Below, piece after piece: positions 13,750 to 20,320 of a stretch of 35,362 bases of DNA. The notes under the pieces are model-generated. The model worked only from the letters and a program-made list of their open reading frames with translations, ran no database searches and had not been told where the DNA came from. The position numbers and the translations under genes were made by a program. Positions within the stretch are counted from its first letter, which is position 1. Every line of letters begins with the position of its first letter. The stretch lies in IMG/VR virus record IMGVR_UViG_3300025876_000061, positions 1 to 35,362 of that record, one strand, 5' to 3'. The stretch comes from a virus.

Positions 13750-13754
13750 TCTAA
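12990..13754 (+). CDS. dcm: DNA (cytosine-5-)-methyltransferase
   Basis: A 254-residue C5 methyltransferase that transfers a methyl group from S-adenosylmethionine to cytosine. Motifs: FAGCGGG (I, 12-18), the EIEPYPRDVL acidic AdoMet contact (34-43), GGFPCQ with catalytic Cys82 (IV), ENS (VI, 124-126), HHRKRLW (VIII, 162-168), and GNAQVP (X, 234-239). All catalytic motifs are present. The region between VIII and X, which holds the target recognition domain, is only about 65 residues, so the enzyme is compact. Its product probably protects phage DNA from host restriction. The gene lies almost entirely under a second ORF in another frame. Confidence 0.92.
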   Translation: MAHKKLNTFHLFAGCGGGILGDLLLGHNPIGACEIEPYPRDVLLARQRDGILPSFPIWDDVATLNGNPWRGSVDVLCGGFPCQDISAAGTRNGSQLGIEGKRSGLWKEYARLIGEMRPKFVFAENSPLLRTRGLAVVIKDLASMGYDARWCVLGAGQFGGIHHRKRLWVLASNRNLQHEKRSGEKQIFRVANLSGLLPAGMDKNERELRLLLTRGLCRWPNRLPSQVDRLKAAGNAQVPGVAASAFNILSEGLI

Positions 13755-13772
13755 CTCAAAACCAAATAAACA

Positions 13773-14015
13773 ATGACAAATACAATAACAGAACCAGCAA
13801 TCCATGCAAACCGCCGTCCTATCTTCCAGCCGTCGGAGCGTAAAATCCTTCAGAGTGGCTTGAACAGCTTAACAAAGGCTTGCAGCGCTCAGGAGAAGCT
13901 TATCGAAGTAATTAGAGGCGAGCTGGCGGTCTGTCAATTGCGTTGCGAAGAGCTGATTGCACGAAATGCCCAGTTAGAAGAACGCGACCTGTTAAATCGA
14001 GGAGAGGTAGAATAG
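13773..14015 (+). CDS. Coiled-coil hypothetical protein, 80 aa
   Basis: The N-terminal part is extended (ITEPAIHANRRPIFQPSERK). Residues 30-76 form a likely coiled coil (LTKACSAQEKLIEVIRGEL and following). Its stop codon is at the start of repeat copy B. No family is recognised. Confidence 0.6.
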   Translation: MTNTITEPAIHANRRPIFQPSERKILQSGLNSLTKACSAQEKLIEVIRGELAVCQLRCEELIARNAQLEERDLLNRGEVE

Positions 14016-14131
14016 CCCTCACACGCCCTACACGGCGTTTTAACGAAAGACGGGGTGTTGGCATAGGGAAGTAATTCAAAGCCCGCCAGCACCCTTTCAA
14101 GGCTCAGCAATGGGCATCACAGCATAACAAC
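14015..14131 (+). repeat. Dispersed structured repeat, copy B
   Basis: Shares GCCCTCAC...CTACACGGC (14018-14036), the core GTAATTCAAAGCCC (14071-14084) and CAGCAATGGGCA (14105-14116) with copy A. Here GGGTGTTGGC (about 14052-14061) pairs with GCCAGCACCC (about 14085-14094), a longer stem than in copies A and C. It lies immediately before an HNH-AP2 gene. Confidence 0.7.
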
Positions 14132-14144
14132 CACAACCAACATA

Positions 14145-14651
14145 ATGAAATCAAAACAAACCACAGTAAATAATATCGAAATCACCGTCCATTCAGATGG
14201 AAGTATCACTAAGCCCTTTTACAGTAGGACCAAGCGCACCTTCGGCTATAAGGATGGGAACGGTTATATGTTAATTAACATCGGCGCGAAAATGTTTCAC
14301 ATGCACCGCATCGCCGCCCAAGCATTCTTATCTGACTTCTTTGATTATCCAAGCGTTGATCACATTGATGGCAACAAGACAAACAACGACATCAGTAATC
14401 TACGAATGGCAACGATTCAGTTTCAGCAAATGGCACATATGACTAAGAGCAAAGGGAGCAGTTCCCAGTATCGTGGAGTTTGCTGGTGCAAGAATTGCAA
14501 GAAATGGAAGGCACAAGGTAGGATCGATGGCAATGTGAAGTATCTTGGCCTCTTTGACGACGAGCGCGAAGCCGCTATAGCCCGTGACACCTACGCATTT
14601 AGCCAAGGATATCCTCTGGAGGGTCTCAACTTCCCCGAGAACTACGCTTAA
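14145..14651 (+). CDS. HNH-AP2 homing endonuclease-like protein, paralogue 1
   Basis: A 168-residue free-standing endonuclease-like protein. Central HNH motif: MHRIAAQAF, then VDHIDGNKTNNDISNLR (residues 66-82). The C-terminal AP2 DNA-binding domain shows SQYRGVCW, WKAQGRIDGNVKYLGLFDDE and EAAIARDTYA. Such genes spread by cutting cognate sites that lack them. It is closely related over its full length to the gene at 16744. It lies next to repeat copy B. The N-terminal 45 residues (NNIEITVHSDGSI) look like a small beta module. Confidence 0.88.
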   Translation: MKSKQTTVNNIEITVHSDGSITKPFYSRTKRTFGYKDGNGYMLINIGAKMFHMHRIAAQAFLSDFFDYPSVDHIDGNKTNNDISNLRMATIQFQQMAHMTKSKGSSSQYRGVCWCKNCKKWKAQGRIDGNVKYLGLFDDEREAAIARDTYAFSQGYPLEGLNFPENYA

Positions 14652-14669
14652 CAACCAACCACAACCAAT

Positions 14670-14981
14670 ATGACACAGCCAATCGAAATCACCAATTTAT
14701 TTAACTATCTTCAATCCAAGCAAGCTGATATCGTAAGAATGATGGAAGCTGTCGAAGAAGTAGATAAACTCAACGCCAAGCCAGAGAAGCCAAAGAAGCC
14801 AAAGAAATCAGCGAAACAACTAGATCGCATTAAGTTGCTAGTCTCGATGGTAAATGACCTGAGAAAGCAGGGCATGACAACTAAGGAAGCTTGCGACTCT
14901 CTCAATATACCACTAAGCACTCACAACTGCCGACTCAAGCGACTTTCGACCGTAAGGTCAAGCCTTGACACGTTCGCTTAA
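14670..14981 (+). CDS. Helix-turn-helix-like protein, 103 aa
   Basis: A helical N-terminus is followed by a Lys/Pro-rich linker (KPEKPKKPKKSAKQ, about residues 37-50). The C-terminal half has a possible helix-turn-helix (MTTKEACDSLNIPLSTHNCR, about 73-92), as in small DNA-binding or replication accessory proteins. The TTGACA of the next promoter lies in its last codons. Confidence 0.55.
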   Translation: MTQPIEITNLFNYLQSKQADIVRMMEAVEEVDKLNAKPEKPKKPKKSAKQLDRIKLLVSMVNDLRKQGMTTKEACDSLNIPLSTHNCRLKRLSTVRSSLDTFA

Positions 14982-14993
14982 ATCTGATACACT
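14965..14993 (+). promoter_or_regulatory. Sigma70-like promoter
   Basis: TTGACA (14965-14970) and TACACT (14988-14993) with a 17-nt spacer, overlapping the 3' end of the preceding gene. It would give a short leader before the start at 15024. Confidence 0.65.
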
Positions 14994-15023
14994 CACCGAA
15001 ACACCAACCCAAACACAAACATT

Positions 15024-15221
15024 ATGAAATATCCAAATGGAACAAAATTAACTGGACTCGGCCTTAACCTGATACTCGAAGATACTGAGCTTCTTACAGA
15101 GGACGGTAGCTACGGAGAGGATACCTGGCTTTACCACTGGACAACGCCAGAGGGAAGATCCTTCTTAACAACAGACATCGAGCTAGCTGGCTATTTAGCC
15201 GACGGAGCTACGTTAGTATAA
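15024..15221 (+). CDS. Hypothetical protein, 65 aa
   Basis: A small protein (MKYPNGTKLTGLGLNLILED...) with a strand-rich pattern and acidic composition. It has its own promoter and overlaps tail-to-tail with the opposite-strand exported-protein gene by 31 nt. No family is recognised. Confidence 0.6.
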   Translation: MKYPNGTKLTGLGLNLILEDTELLTEDGSYGEDTWLYHWTTPEGRSFLTTDIELAGYLADGATLV

Positions 15222-15472
15222 GACTTGACAACTGCTACGACTACCTTGCTGCCCTTAGCCGAATCATATTCTACGACTCTATCATCAGCAAACAGCAACA
15301 TCCCGTTTGAGGGTTTGACAGTCTTGTAAAAAATATGATCACCGCAGTTCGCATAAATTGTTTTAACCTTAGCGATTGAATGCTCTAAACCGCTAGCAGA
15401 TAAAACATCGATTGCCGACCTTGACGCGTTTAATGATAATGGCAGGAGTAAAAGGAGTAATAGTATCTTCAT
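15191..15472 (-). CDS. Exported hypothetical protein on the opposite strand
   Basis: I chose the ATG at 15472 because the product then begins with a textbook signal peptide: MKILLLLLLLPLSLNA, with likely cleavage near residue 16. The mature part (SRSAIDVLSASGLEHSI...) is about 77 residues with one Cys. It is the only leftward gene inside the rightward early block. The 5' side has two TTTAGAGGT direct repeats on the minus strand (forward about 15492-15514). A gene in this position and orientation could be expressed on its own. Function unknown. Confidence 0.6.
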   Translation of the reverse strand: MKILLLLLLLPLSLNASRSAIDVLSASGLEHSIAKVKTIYANCGDHIFYKTVKPSNGMLLFADDRVVEYDSAKGSKVVVAVVKSYTNVAPSAK

Positions 15473-15561
15473 ACCACTAGAATACACCCAACCTCTAAAG
15501 AAACCTCTAAAGCAAACTACGTAGATCCGCGACCTTTTATAACCTAGACTAAATCACCACT

Positions 15562-15741
15562 ATGAAAATACTGCTAATCACCTTATTCACAGCCAGCACC
15601 TTGTCGGCTCATCCTCATTGTTGTTGCTGCTGCTGCAACTGCGATGACGAAGTCATTCTTACAGACGAGAACTCTCAAAAAGACCCATCCACCACTAAAG
15701 TTGGCGAACCGCCCGCTCATCCAGTAATCCTATCAAAGTAA
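15562..15741 (+). CDS. Exported Cys-cluster peptide, 59 aa
   Basis: A signal peptide (MKILLITLFTASTLSA) is followed by a mature part that begins HPHCCCCCCNCDDEV: six consecutive Cys plus one more, with flanking His and Asp. This is a plausible soft-metal or Fe-S ligand cluster, or a disulfide knot in the periplasm. The remainder is Pro/Thr/Lys-rich and probably flexible. The first residues resemble those of the opposite-strand exported protein (MKILL), though nothing else matches. No family is recognised. Confidence 0.55.
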   Translation: MKILLITLFTASTLSAHPHCCCCCCNCDDEVILTDENSQKDPSTTKVGEPPAHPVILSK

Positions 15742-15757
15742 AAACACTAAAAACACT

Positions 15758-16441
15758 ATGAAAAAAAATAAACCAGTATTAGTTATCGGAGACACTCACT
15801 GCCCAGCCATGCTAGACGGCTATATCCCATTCCTCAAGAAGATCCACAAGAAACATGGCTGCGGTCGGGTCGTTCACATTGGTGATCTCGTAGACTGGAA
15901 CAGCATTTCGTTCCACGAGAAGTGTCCGTCGATGCCATCCCCAGCGGAGGAGTTCAAAAAGGCATACAAGCAGGTTCAAAAGCTCCACAAGGCGTTCCCG
16001 AAGGTTGACTACATGATTGGTAACCACAGTTCGCTCCCTGCTCGTAAGGCTCGTATGATTGGCCTCCCCGATGAGGTGATGGTGCAGTTTGAGGAACTCT
16101 GGGGACTTGACGGCTGGACTATTCACCCGCGCTACGCAGACCTCGTTATCGACGACGTAGTTTATCGCCACGGAGACAAGGGAAAGGGAGGAGCAATGGC
16201 AGCTCATAAGAACGCCATTTCCGAGTTCAAGTCGGTCGTCCAAGGTCACCTCCACGCACAGGCTGGTGTCGTATACCACGCCAATCAAAATGACTGCATC
16301 TTCGGAATGCAAGTTGGCTGCGGTGTTGACCATACCAACCCAGCAATGGCCTACGGCAGGGTCTACAGCAACAAGCCGATCGTCGGCTGTGGTGTTGTCT
16401 ACAGCAGCAAGCTCGCTTACATGGAGCCAATGTTTTTGTAA
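15758..16441 (+). CDS. Metallophosphoesterase
   Basis: A 227-residue calcineurin-like phosphoesterase. Metal-binding motifs in order: GDTHCP (11-16, D and H), HIGDLVDW (GDxxD), MIGNHSS (GNH), and GHLHAQAG (GHxH) near residue 170. These coordinate a two-metal centre that hydrolyses phosphoesters. The substrate is not predictable; phage members act on nucleotides, nucleic acids or proteins. It is followed by an operator-like promoter. Confidence 0.85.
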   Translation: MKKNKPVLVIGDTHCPAMLDGYIPFLKKIHKKHGCGRVVHIGDLVDWNSISFHEKCPSMPSPAEEFKKAYKQVQKLHKAFPKVDYMIGNHSSLPARKARMIGLPDEVMVQFEELWGLDGWTIHPRYADLVIDDVVYRHGDKGKGGAMAAHKNAISEFKSVVQGHLHAQAGVVYHANQNDCIFGMQVGCGVDHTNPAMAYGRVYSNKPIVGCGVVYSSKLAYMEPMFL

Positions 16442-16454
16442 CCGAAGAAAGAGT

Positions 16455-16503
16455 GCCAACTGTCAGGGGGGGGGTTGACAGTTGGCGAAAACTATGGTAT
16501 AGT
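16455..16503 (+). promoter_or_regulatory. Promoter overlapped by an 11-bp inverted repeat
   Basis: TTGACA (16475-16480) and TATAGT (16498-16503) are 17 nt apart. A perfect inverted repeat, GCCAACTGTCA (16455-16465) and TGACAGTTGGC (16476-16486), covers the -35 and is separated by nine G and one T. It could be an operator, an upstream transcript hairpin, or both. It drives the 65-residue gene and the second HNH-AP2 gene. Confidence 0.75.
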
Positions 16504-16538
16504 ATCTCCAGTAGCACAAATTATCAATCAAATCAATT

Positions 16539-16736
16539 ATGAAAATCCAAATCACAGACAGCGAATACTCGGCAACAATCGAATCAGCGGAAGACGACGT
16601 CCATATCACTCAAGCCACTGAGATGGTGCGAGCCGCTTTAGTCGGTATTGGCTTTCACCCAGACTCAGTCGCCGCTCACCTTCCGAATGAGGAGGAGTTA
16701 GACGACATTATCGGAGATATTCTAAACTCTCTTTAA
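16539..16736 (+). CDS. Hypothetical acidic protein, 65 aa
   Basis: A small acidic protein (MKIQITDSEYSATIESAEDD...) with a C-terminal helix (EEELDDIIGDILNSL). It has a strong promoter of its own and probably shares a transcript with the following HNH-AP2 gene. No family is recognised. Confidence 0.6.
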   Translation: MKIQITDSEYSATIESAEDDVHITQATEMVRAALVGIGFHPDSVAAHLPNEEELDDIIGDILNSL

Positions 16737-16743
16737 CCTTTAT

Positions 16744-17253
16744 ATGAAATCAGTAGAGCTAAAGATCAACGGAGTGAACATTACAGTCCATTCGGACAAT
16801 TCAATCAGTAAGCCGAATCATAGGTTCAAGGACAAGCGTATTCAGCGCACGTTCGGGACTAAGCACCACAGTGGCTATATGGTAATCAAAATCGGCGGGA
16901 AAGTGTTCAAAATGCATCGGGTCATTGCCCAAGCATTCCTCCCAGACTTCCACGATTTTCCTCAAGTCGATCATATTGACGGCAATCGCTCAAATAACAA
17001 CATAAACAATCTCCGCATGGTCACGAACCAGCAGAACGGTAGAGCGCATAAGCGCAAATCCAAAGGATGCTCCTCGCAATATCGTGGTGTCTATTGGGAC
17101 AAGATTTGGAGGGCATACTGTAGAATAGATGGCAATCTAAAGCATCTCGGCTCCTTCGACAGCGAACGTGAAGCTGCCATAGCTAGGGACACATACGCTT
17201 ACTCTCAGGGCTTTCCGCTCGAAGGTTTAAATTTCCCAGAGAATTACAGTTAA
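16744..17253 (+). CDS. HNH-AP2 homing endonuclease-like protein, paralogue 2
   Basis: A 169-residue paralogue of the protein at 14145, with the same three parts: N-terminal module (NGVNITVHSDNSI), HNH (MHRVIAQAF, VDHIDGNRSNNNINNLR) and AP2 (SQYRGVYW, YCRIDGNLKHLGSFDSE, EAAIARDTYA). The closing GLNFPENY is shared. It is the last gene before the convergent terminators. The pair points to duplication or repeated invasion. Confidence 0.88.
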   Translation: MKSVELKINGVNITVHSDNSISKPNHRFKDKRIQRTFGTKHHSGYMVIKIGGKVFKMHRVIAQAFLPDFHDFPQVDHIDGNRSNNNINNLRMVTNQQNGRAHKRKSKGCSSQYRGVYWDKIWRAYCRIDGNLKHLGSFDSEREAAIARDTYAYSQGFPLEGLNFPENYS

Positions 17254-17300
17254 AATTTCATTCATAGTGTGGTTTGGTTGCCACCGTTGTGTTGTGTTAA

Positions 17301-17329
17301 AGCCAGTCTCTTCGGGGGCTGGCTTTTTT
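17301..17329 (+). terminator. Rightward terminator
   Basis: AGCCAG (17301-17306) pairs with CTGGCT (17319-17324), followed by six T. It ends the rightward early transcript. Confidence 0.85.
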
Positions 17330-17346
17330 CGTGTTTAGGCAAGCAA

Positions 17347-17377
17347 AAGCCCCAGCTCAATTCGAGTCTGGGGCTTT
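17347..17377. terminator. Convergent bidirectional terminator
   Basis: AAGCCCCAG (17347-17355) pairs with CTGGGGCTT (17368-17376). T-rich sequence on the right serves rightward transcription, and an A-rich stretch on the left (T-rich on the other strand) serves the leftward structural operon. Confidence 0.75.
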
Positions 17378-17480
17378 GTTGTTTAAGTCAGCTATGGCAT
17401 CATCCTGAGCCCTGACATGCCCTAGGAGGGCTTTGAATTACTTGCGAGGGGTAAGACCCCACTTTAACGCCGAGGGGCTT
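17378..17480 (-). repeat. Dispersed structured repeat, copy C
   Basis: On the minus strand this copy carries GGCGTTAAAGTGGGGTCTTA, a CGCAAGTAATTCAAAGCCC core, CTCCTAGGGCA and GGCTCAGGATGATGCC, closely matching copy A. It covers the last codons and the stop of the 950-residue gene and the following gap, in the same orientation as that gene. Confidence 0.7.
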
Positions 17481-20316
17481 GTGGAGCCTCTGAGGGCTGT
17501 TCCCTGTCCTTCATGCTTTCTTGTACGTATGCCGAGAAGGTCGGGTCTTTTGCCATTTCATCCGTGATGGCATCCATTCCCCTGCGAGTCCCCATTGCCG
17601 TGTAGAAGAGCTTGTTGATCGTGTTTTGATCTACGTTGCTCTCTTTGAGGCTTCGCTTGAGCATCATCCGAGTGAGGGGAGATGTGTGGATGACACTTAG
17701 CATTTTTCGGCCAATCCATCTTGGCAACTGTGGTGAGACGAAAAGCATATTTGGCGTTCCACTGGCTCCAGTCGATGTGACGAACCGACCAACGCTTTCC
17801 TTGGCCGTGTCGCGTATCTCGGCGGAAGACAACAGCCATTTGTTCAGCACCTCAAGATCCGCCACCGCGTCCTTGCCTATCAGCGACTCCCATTGCGCCC
17901 GCTCCTTGGAGTTGTTGAGAATTGTGTGCATGGTCTCTGGTTCCCAGAGTGCTTCTCGGCCAGTCGCCACGCCAGAGCGTTGAGCCTTAGCTGATTTAGC
18001 CCCAGCCTTTTCCAGCAGAGCATCATAGCCACTTCGACTCAAAGACTTTCTGGCGCGATCACTTGGCAAACGATCCATAAGCTTTTGAATCTGTCCTGGT
18101 TTTAGCTTAGAAATATCGCCAATAAAATGGTGAATGTCCTCTGGTGCTGGCATTTCGCCCTTAGCTACTTTGGATAGAACGCTTTTACGCGCAGCGGCAA
18201 GCTTCTCCTCTGTCTTAGACTTCTCCGCAATTGCTCTGAGCGCTTTTGCTCTAGCCTTTGGCTCAAAGCCCTCCATTACCATCTTTACTTCATCGGCGGT
18301 GATATTTGCCTTCCCTTTGCCAGACTTCAAGGCTCGGTTGATTGCGTCGATGTCAGAAATTACCTTAGCAGATCCGCCTTTCGATGTTTTGTATAGTTCG
18401 GCTAGGACGTTTTTATCAAACTTAATCTCTCCACCACCAGCATCATTTATAATCTTGTCGAGGTAAGACCTCTTCAGGGAGTCACGACTAACACCAGAGT
18501 CAATCGAGTCTTTGACTGCAGCTCTGGTTGCAAATGTCCTTGCTAGAACATTCTCCCCGCGAGCGCCAACCGCCTCAGCAGATCCACCCGCTACGTTTGA
18601 TAGGTTCGCAGCACGATCACCATCAAAGAAAGGAAGCACCTTGTTCTTGTAGTGCGCCTGAGCCTTCTTGTATGCCGCTTTTGCTGGCGCTCCAGCCCCT
18701 AGCCCGCCCAGTTCCTTCGGTGCGCTCATGGCGTCGTCACGTAGCTTGTCCAGCTTCTTCCCGATCCGCTGTAACTCAAGTTCAGACTGCTTAAAGCCAT
18801 GACTCTTATTGTAGCGAATGCCGTCAGTGACATCTCGTATATATGCATCCAGCTCCTTGAAGCCGAGTGGCTCGCCAGTTGCAACTCGATTCTGCAATGA
18901 CGTTAATGCCCTTGCCTGATTTTCGTCTATTACCTTGGTTGCGTCGATGCTATCTATGACGCTCTGAACATTCGCGGCAGGGGTGTTTGCTTGCTGAGTA
19001 TCTACCTTGCTGTAGAAATCTCCGTATAGGGTGTCGCTCTCAGACTTGGCATTCTTCAACCCAGCCACTTGCTGATTGCGAATATCATCTCCCATAGTTG
19101 ACTCAAGGCGTTGGCGACCCTTGGTCAGTTTTTTGATGCCCGCCTCGGCTTGGTCGCGCATGGCCTTAAGCTCTACTTCACGCTCATTCGTAAGCTTTTG
19201 CTTGATTGACCGTTTCTGCGCTTCAGTTTGGTTTTTGGCAAGTGCCTCTGCGTCGATTCGCTGTGCATCCATCTTGGCCACACGTTGCTCATAAGCATCA
19301 ATAAGCTTAAACTGGCGGTCTGCTACGTTCTGCATCACATCCTCAATCGGCTCAACCGAAGCTTCTTCTCCGCGAAGAACCTTGGATAGTTTGCTAATCT
19401 CGTCTCTCTGTAAGCCATATGCAGCAGCCTCTCGACCCTCTGGGTCAATGCCAGCGCGAATACTTTGCTTGAGCGACTGGTCGGTGCTAGTTTCCTGTGC
19501 AACAGTAAGATTAACGTCTCCGCCAAGTCTGGCCGCAAGGCCATCAAGCTCGCTAGTGAGTTCCGCAGCTCCCTTTTCAATTGTTCTCTTTCCGATTGCC
19601 TTCGACACAAACCTGCCGCCGACACCCGTCACTAGGTCGATTGGCACACCAATGGCAGCCTCGATTCCTCGACGCCTAAAACTTTCTCCGAGTCGTAGAT
19701 CCTCGTCAGATGCAGCACGAACAGCCGTGTCCTGCCCTGCGCCAGCAGCAAGACCGCCAAGTGCCGCAGCACCAGCCATAAGTGGTATTGAAGCACCACC
19801 TGTTGCTACAGCCGCGCCAACGGCCCCAGCGATTGGAAGTGCAGATCCAGCAATGTCTGCTGTGAAGTCAGCAAATGACGCACCCTGCTCGTCAACCATT
19901 GTCATCTTTTTTGAGTTAGGATCTCGAAAAAACATCTTTGGAGTTCCACCCACGTCCAGCATAGCAACGCCATCTTTACCGTAAGTATCCTCCAATTGCT
20001 TCATCTTGTCCGCATCTGTCGGCTGCATACTGAGCTTTGTGCGATTCCAGAAGCTCATTCCAGAGTCGATGTCCACATTGTCACTAGAAACCCCAAGGGC
20101 AGCGGCAGATAGTTGCTGTATGCGCTTTCTTTCGGTTGCTTTATCTACTTCCGAGAAATCTGCATTTTGCTTAAACTTCCCAGTGCTAAGTTGCTCTTGA
20201 GCATCCTTTCTGGCGGCAGCAAACAACTGAGGAATATCGTCCTCGGTTGGCATAGATTCACCATTAACCCTGATTTTTAATCCAGTTTTGTTGTCTTCTA
20301 AGTCAAATGTAGCCAT
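17464..20316 (-). CDS. Large internal-virion / DNA-ejection-like protein
   Basis: A 950-residue protein, the last of the leftward structural operon. Residues 148-200 form a Gly/Ala-rich hydrophobic region (GSALPIAGAVGAAVATGGAS, then LMAGAAALGGLAAGAGQD) suitable for membrane insertion. Long helical, Lys/Glu-rich regions follow (about 290-420 and 620-760). The C-terminus is helical with LPRWIGRKMLSVIHTSP. Size, position beside another large protein, and composition match podovirus internal virion proteins that leave the capsid and build an ejection channel. No lytic transglycosylase motif was seen. The exact role is inferred. Confidence 0.6.
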   Translation of the reverse strand: MATFDLEDNKTGLKIRVNGESMPTEDDIPQLFAAARKDAQEQLSTGKFKQNADFSEVDKATERKRIQQLSAAALGVSSDNVDIDSGMSFWNRTKLSMQPTDADKMKQLEDTYGKDGVAMLDVGGTPKMFFRDPNSKKMTMVDEQGASFADFTADIAGSALPIAGAVGAAVATGGASIPLMAGAAALGGLAAGAGQDTAVRAASDEDLRLGESFRRRGIEAAIGVPIDLVTGVGGRFVSKAIGKRTIEKGAAELTSELDGLAARLGGDVNLTVAQETSTDQSLKQSIRAGIDPEGREAAAYGLQRDEISKLSKVLRGEEASVEPIEDVMQNVADRQFKLIDAYEQRVAKMDAQRIDAEALAKNQTEAQKRSIKQKLTNEREVELKAMRDQAEAGIKKLTKGRQRLESTMGDDIRNQQVAGLKNAKSESDTLYGDFYSKVDTQQANTPAANVQSVIDSIDATKVIDENQARALTSLQNRVATGEPLGFKELDAYIRDVTDGIRYNKSHGFKQSELELQRIGKKLDKLRDDAMSAPKELGGLGAGAPAKAAYKKAQAHYKNKVLPFFDGDRAANLSNVAGGSAEAVGARGENVLARTFATRAAVKDSIDSGVSRDSLKRSYLDKIINDAGGGEIKFDKNVLAELYKTSKGGSAKVISDIDAINRALKSGKGKANITADEVKMVMEGFEPKARAKALRAIAEKSKTEEKLAAARKSVLSKVAKGEMPAPEDIHHFIGDISKLKPGQIQKLMDRLPSDRARKSLSRSGYDALLEKAGAKSAKAQRSGVATGREALWEPETMHTILNNSKERAQWESLIGKDAVADLEVLNKWLLSSAEIRDTAKESVGRFVTSTGASGTPNMLFVSPQLPRWIGRKMLSVIHTSPLTRMMLKRSLKESNVDQNTINKLFYTAMGTRRGMDAITDEMAKDPTFSAYVQESMKDREQPSEAPQAPRR

Positions 20317-20320
20317 ATTA

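Noticed and set aside
15225-15253. TTGACA at 15225 as a rightward promoter
   Set aside because: The following sequence has no -10 hexamer at a usable distance, and the bases are the last codons of the opposite-strand gene.
15812-16459. Minus-strand 215-codon ORF antisense to the phosphoesterase
   Set aside because: The plus-strand frame carries all four metallophosphoesterase motifs; the antisense frame shows none and has no plausible start context.
19382-19984. Plus-strand 200-codon ORF inside the 950-residue gene
   Set aside because: Ser/Ala/Pro-rich shadow of a well-supported minus-strand gene; no leader or recognisable domain.
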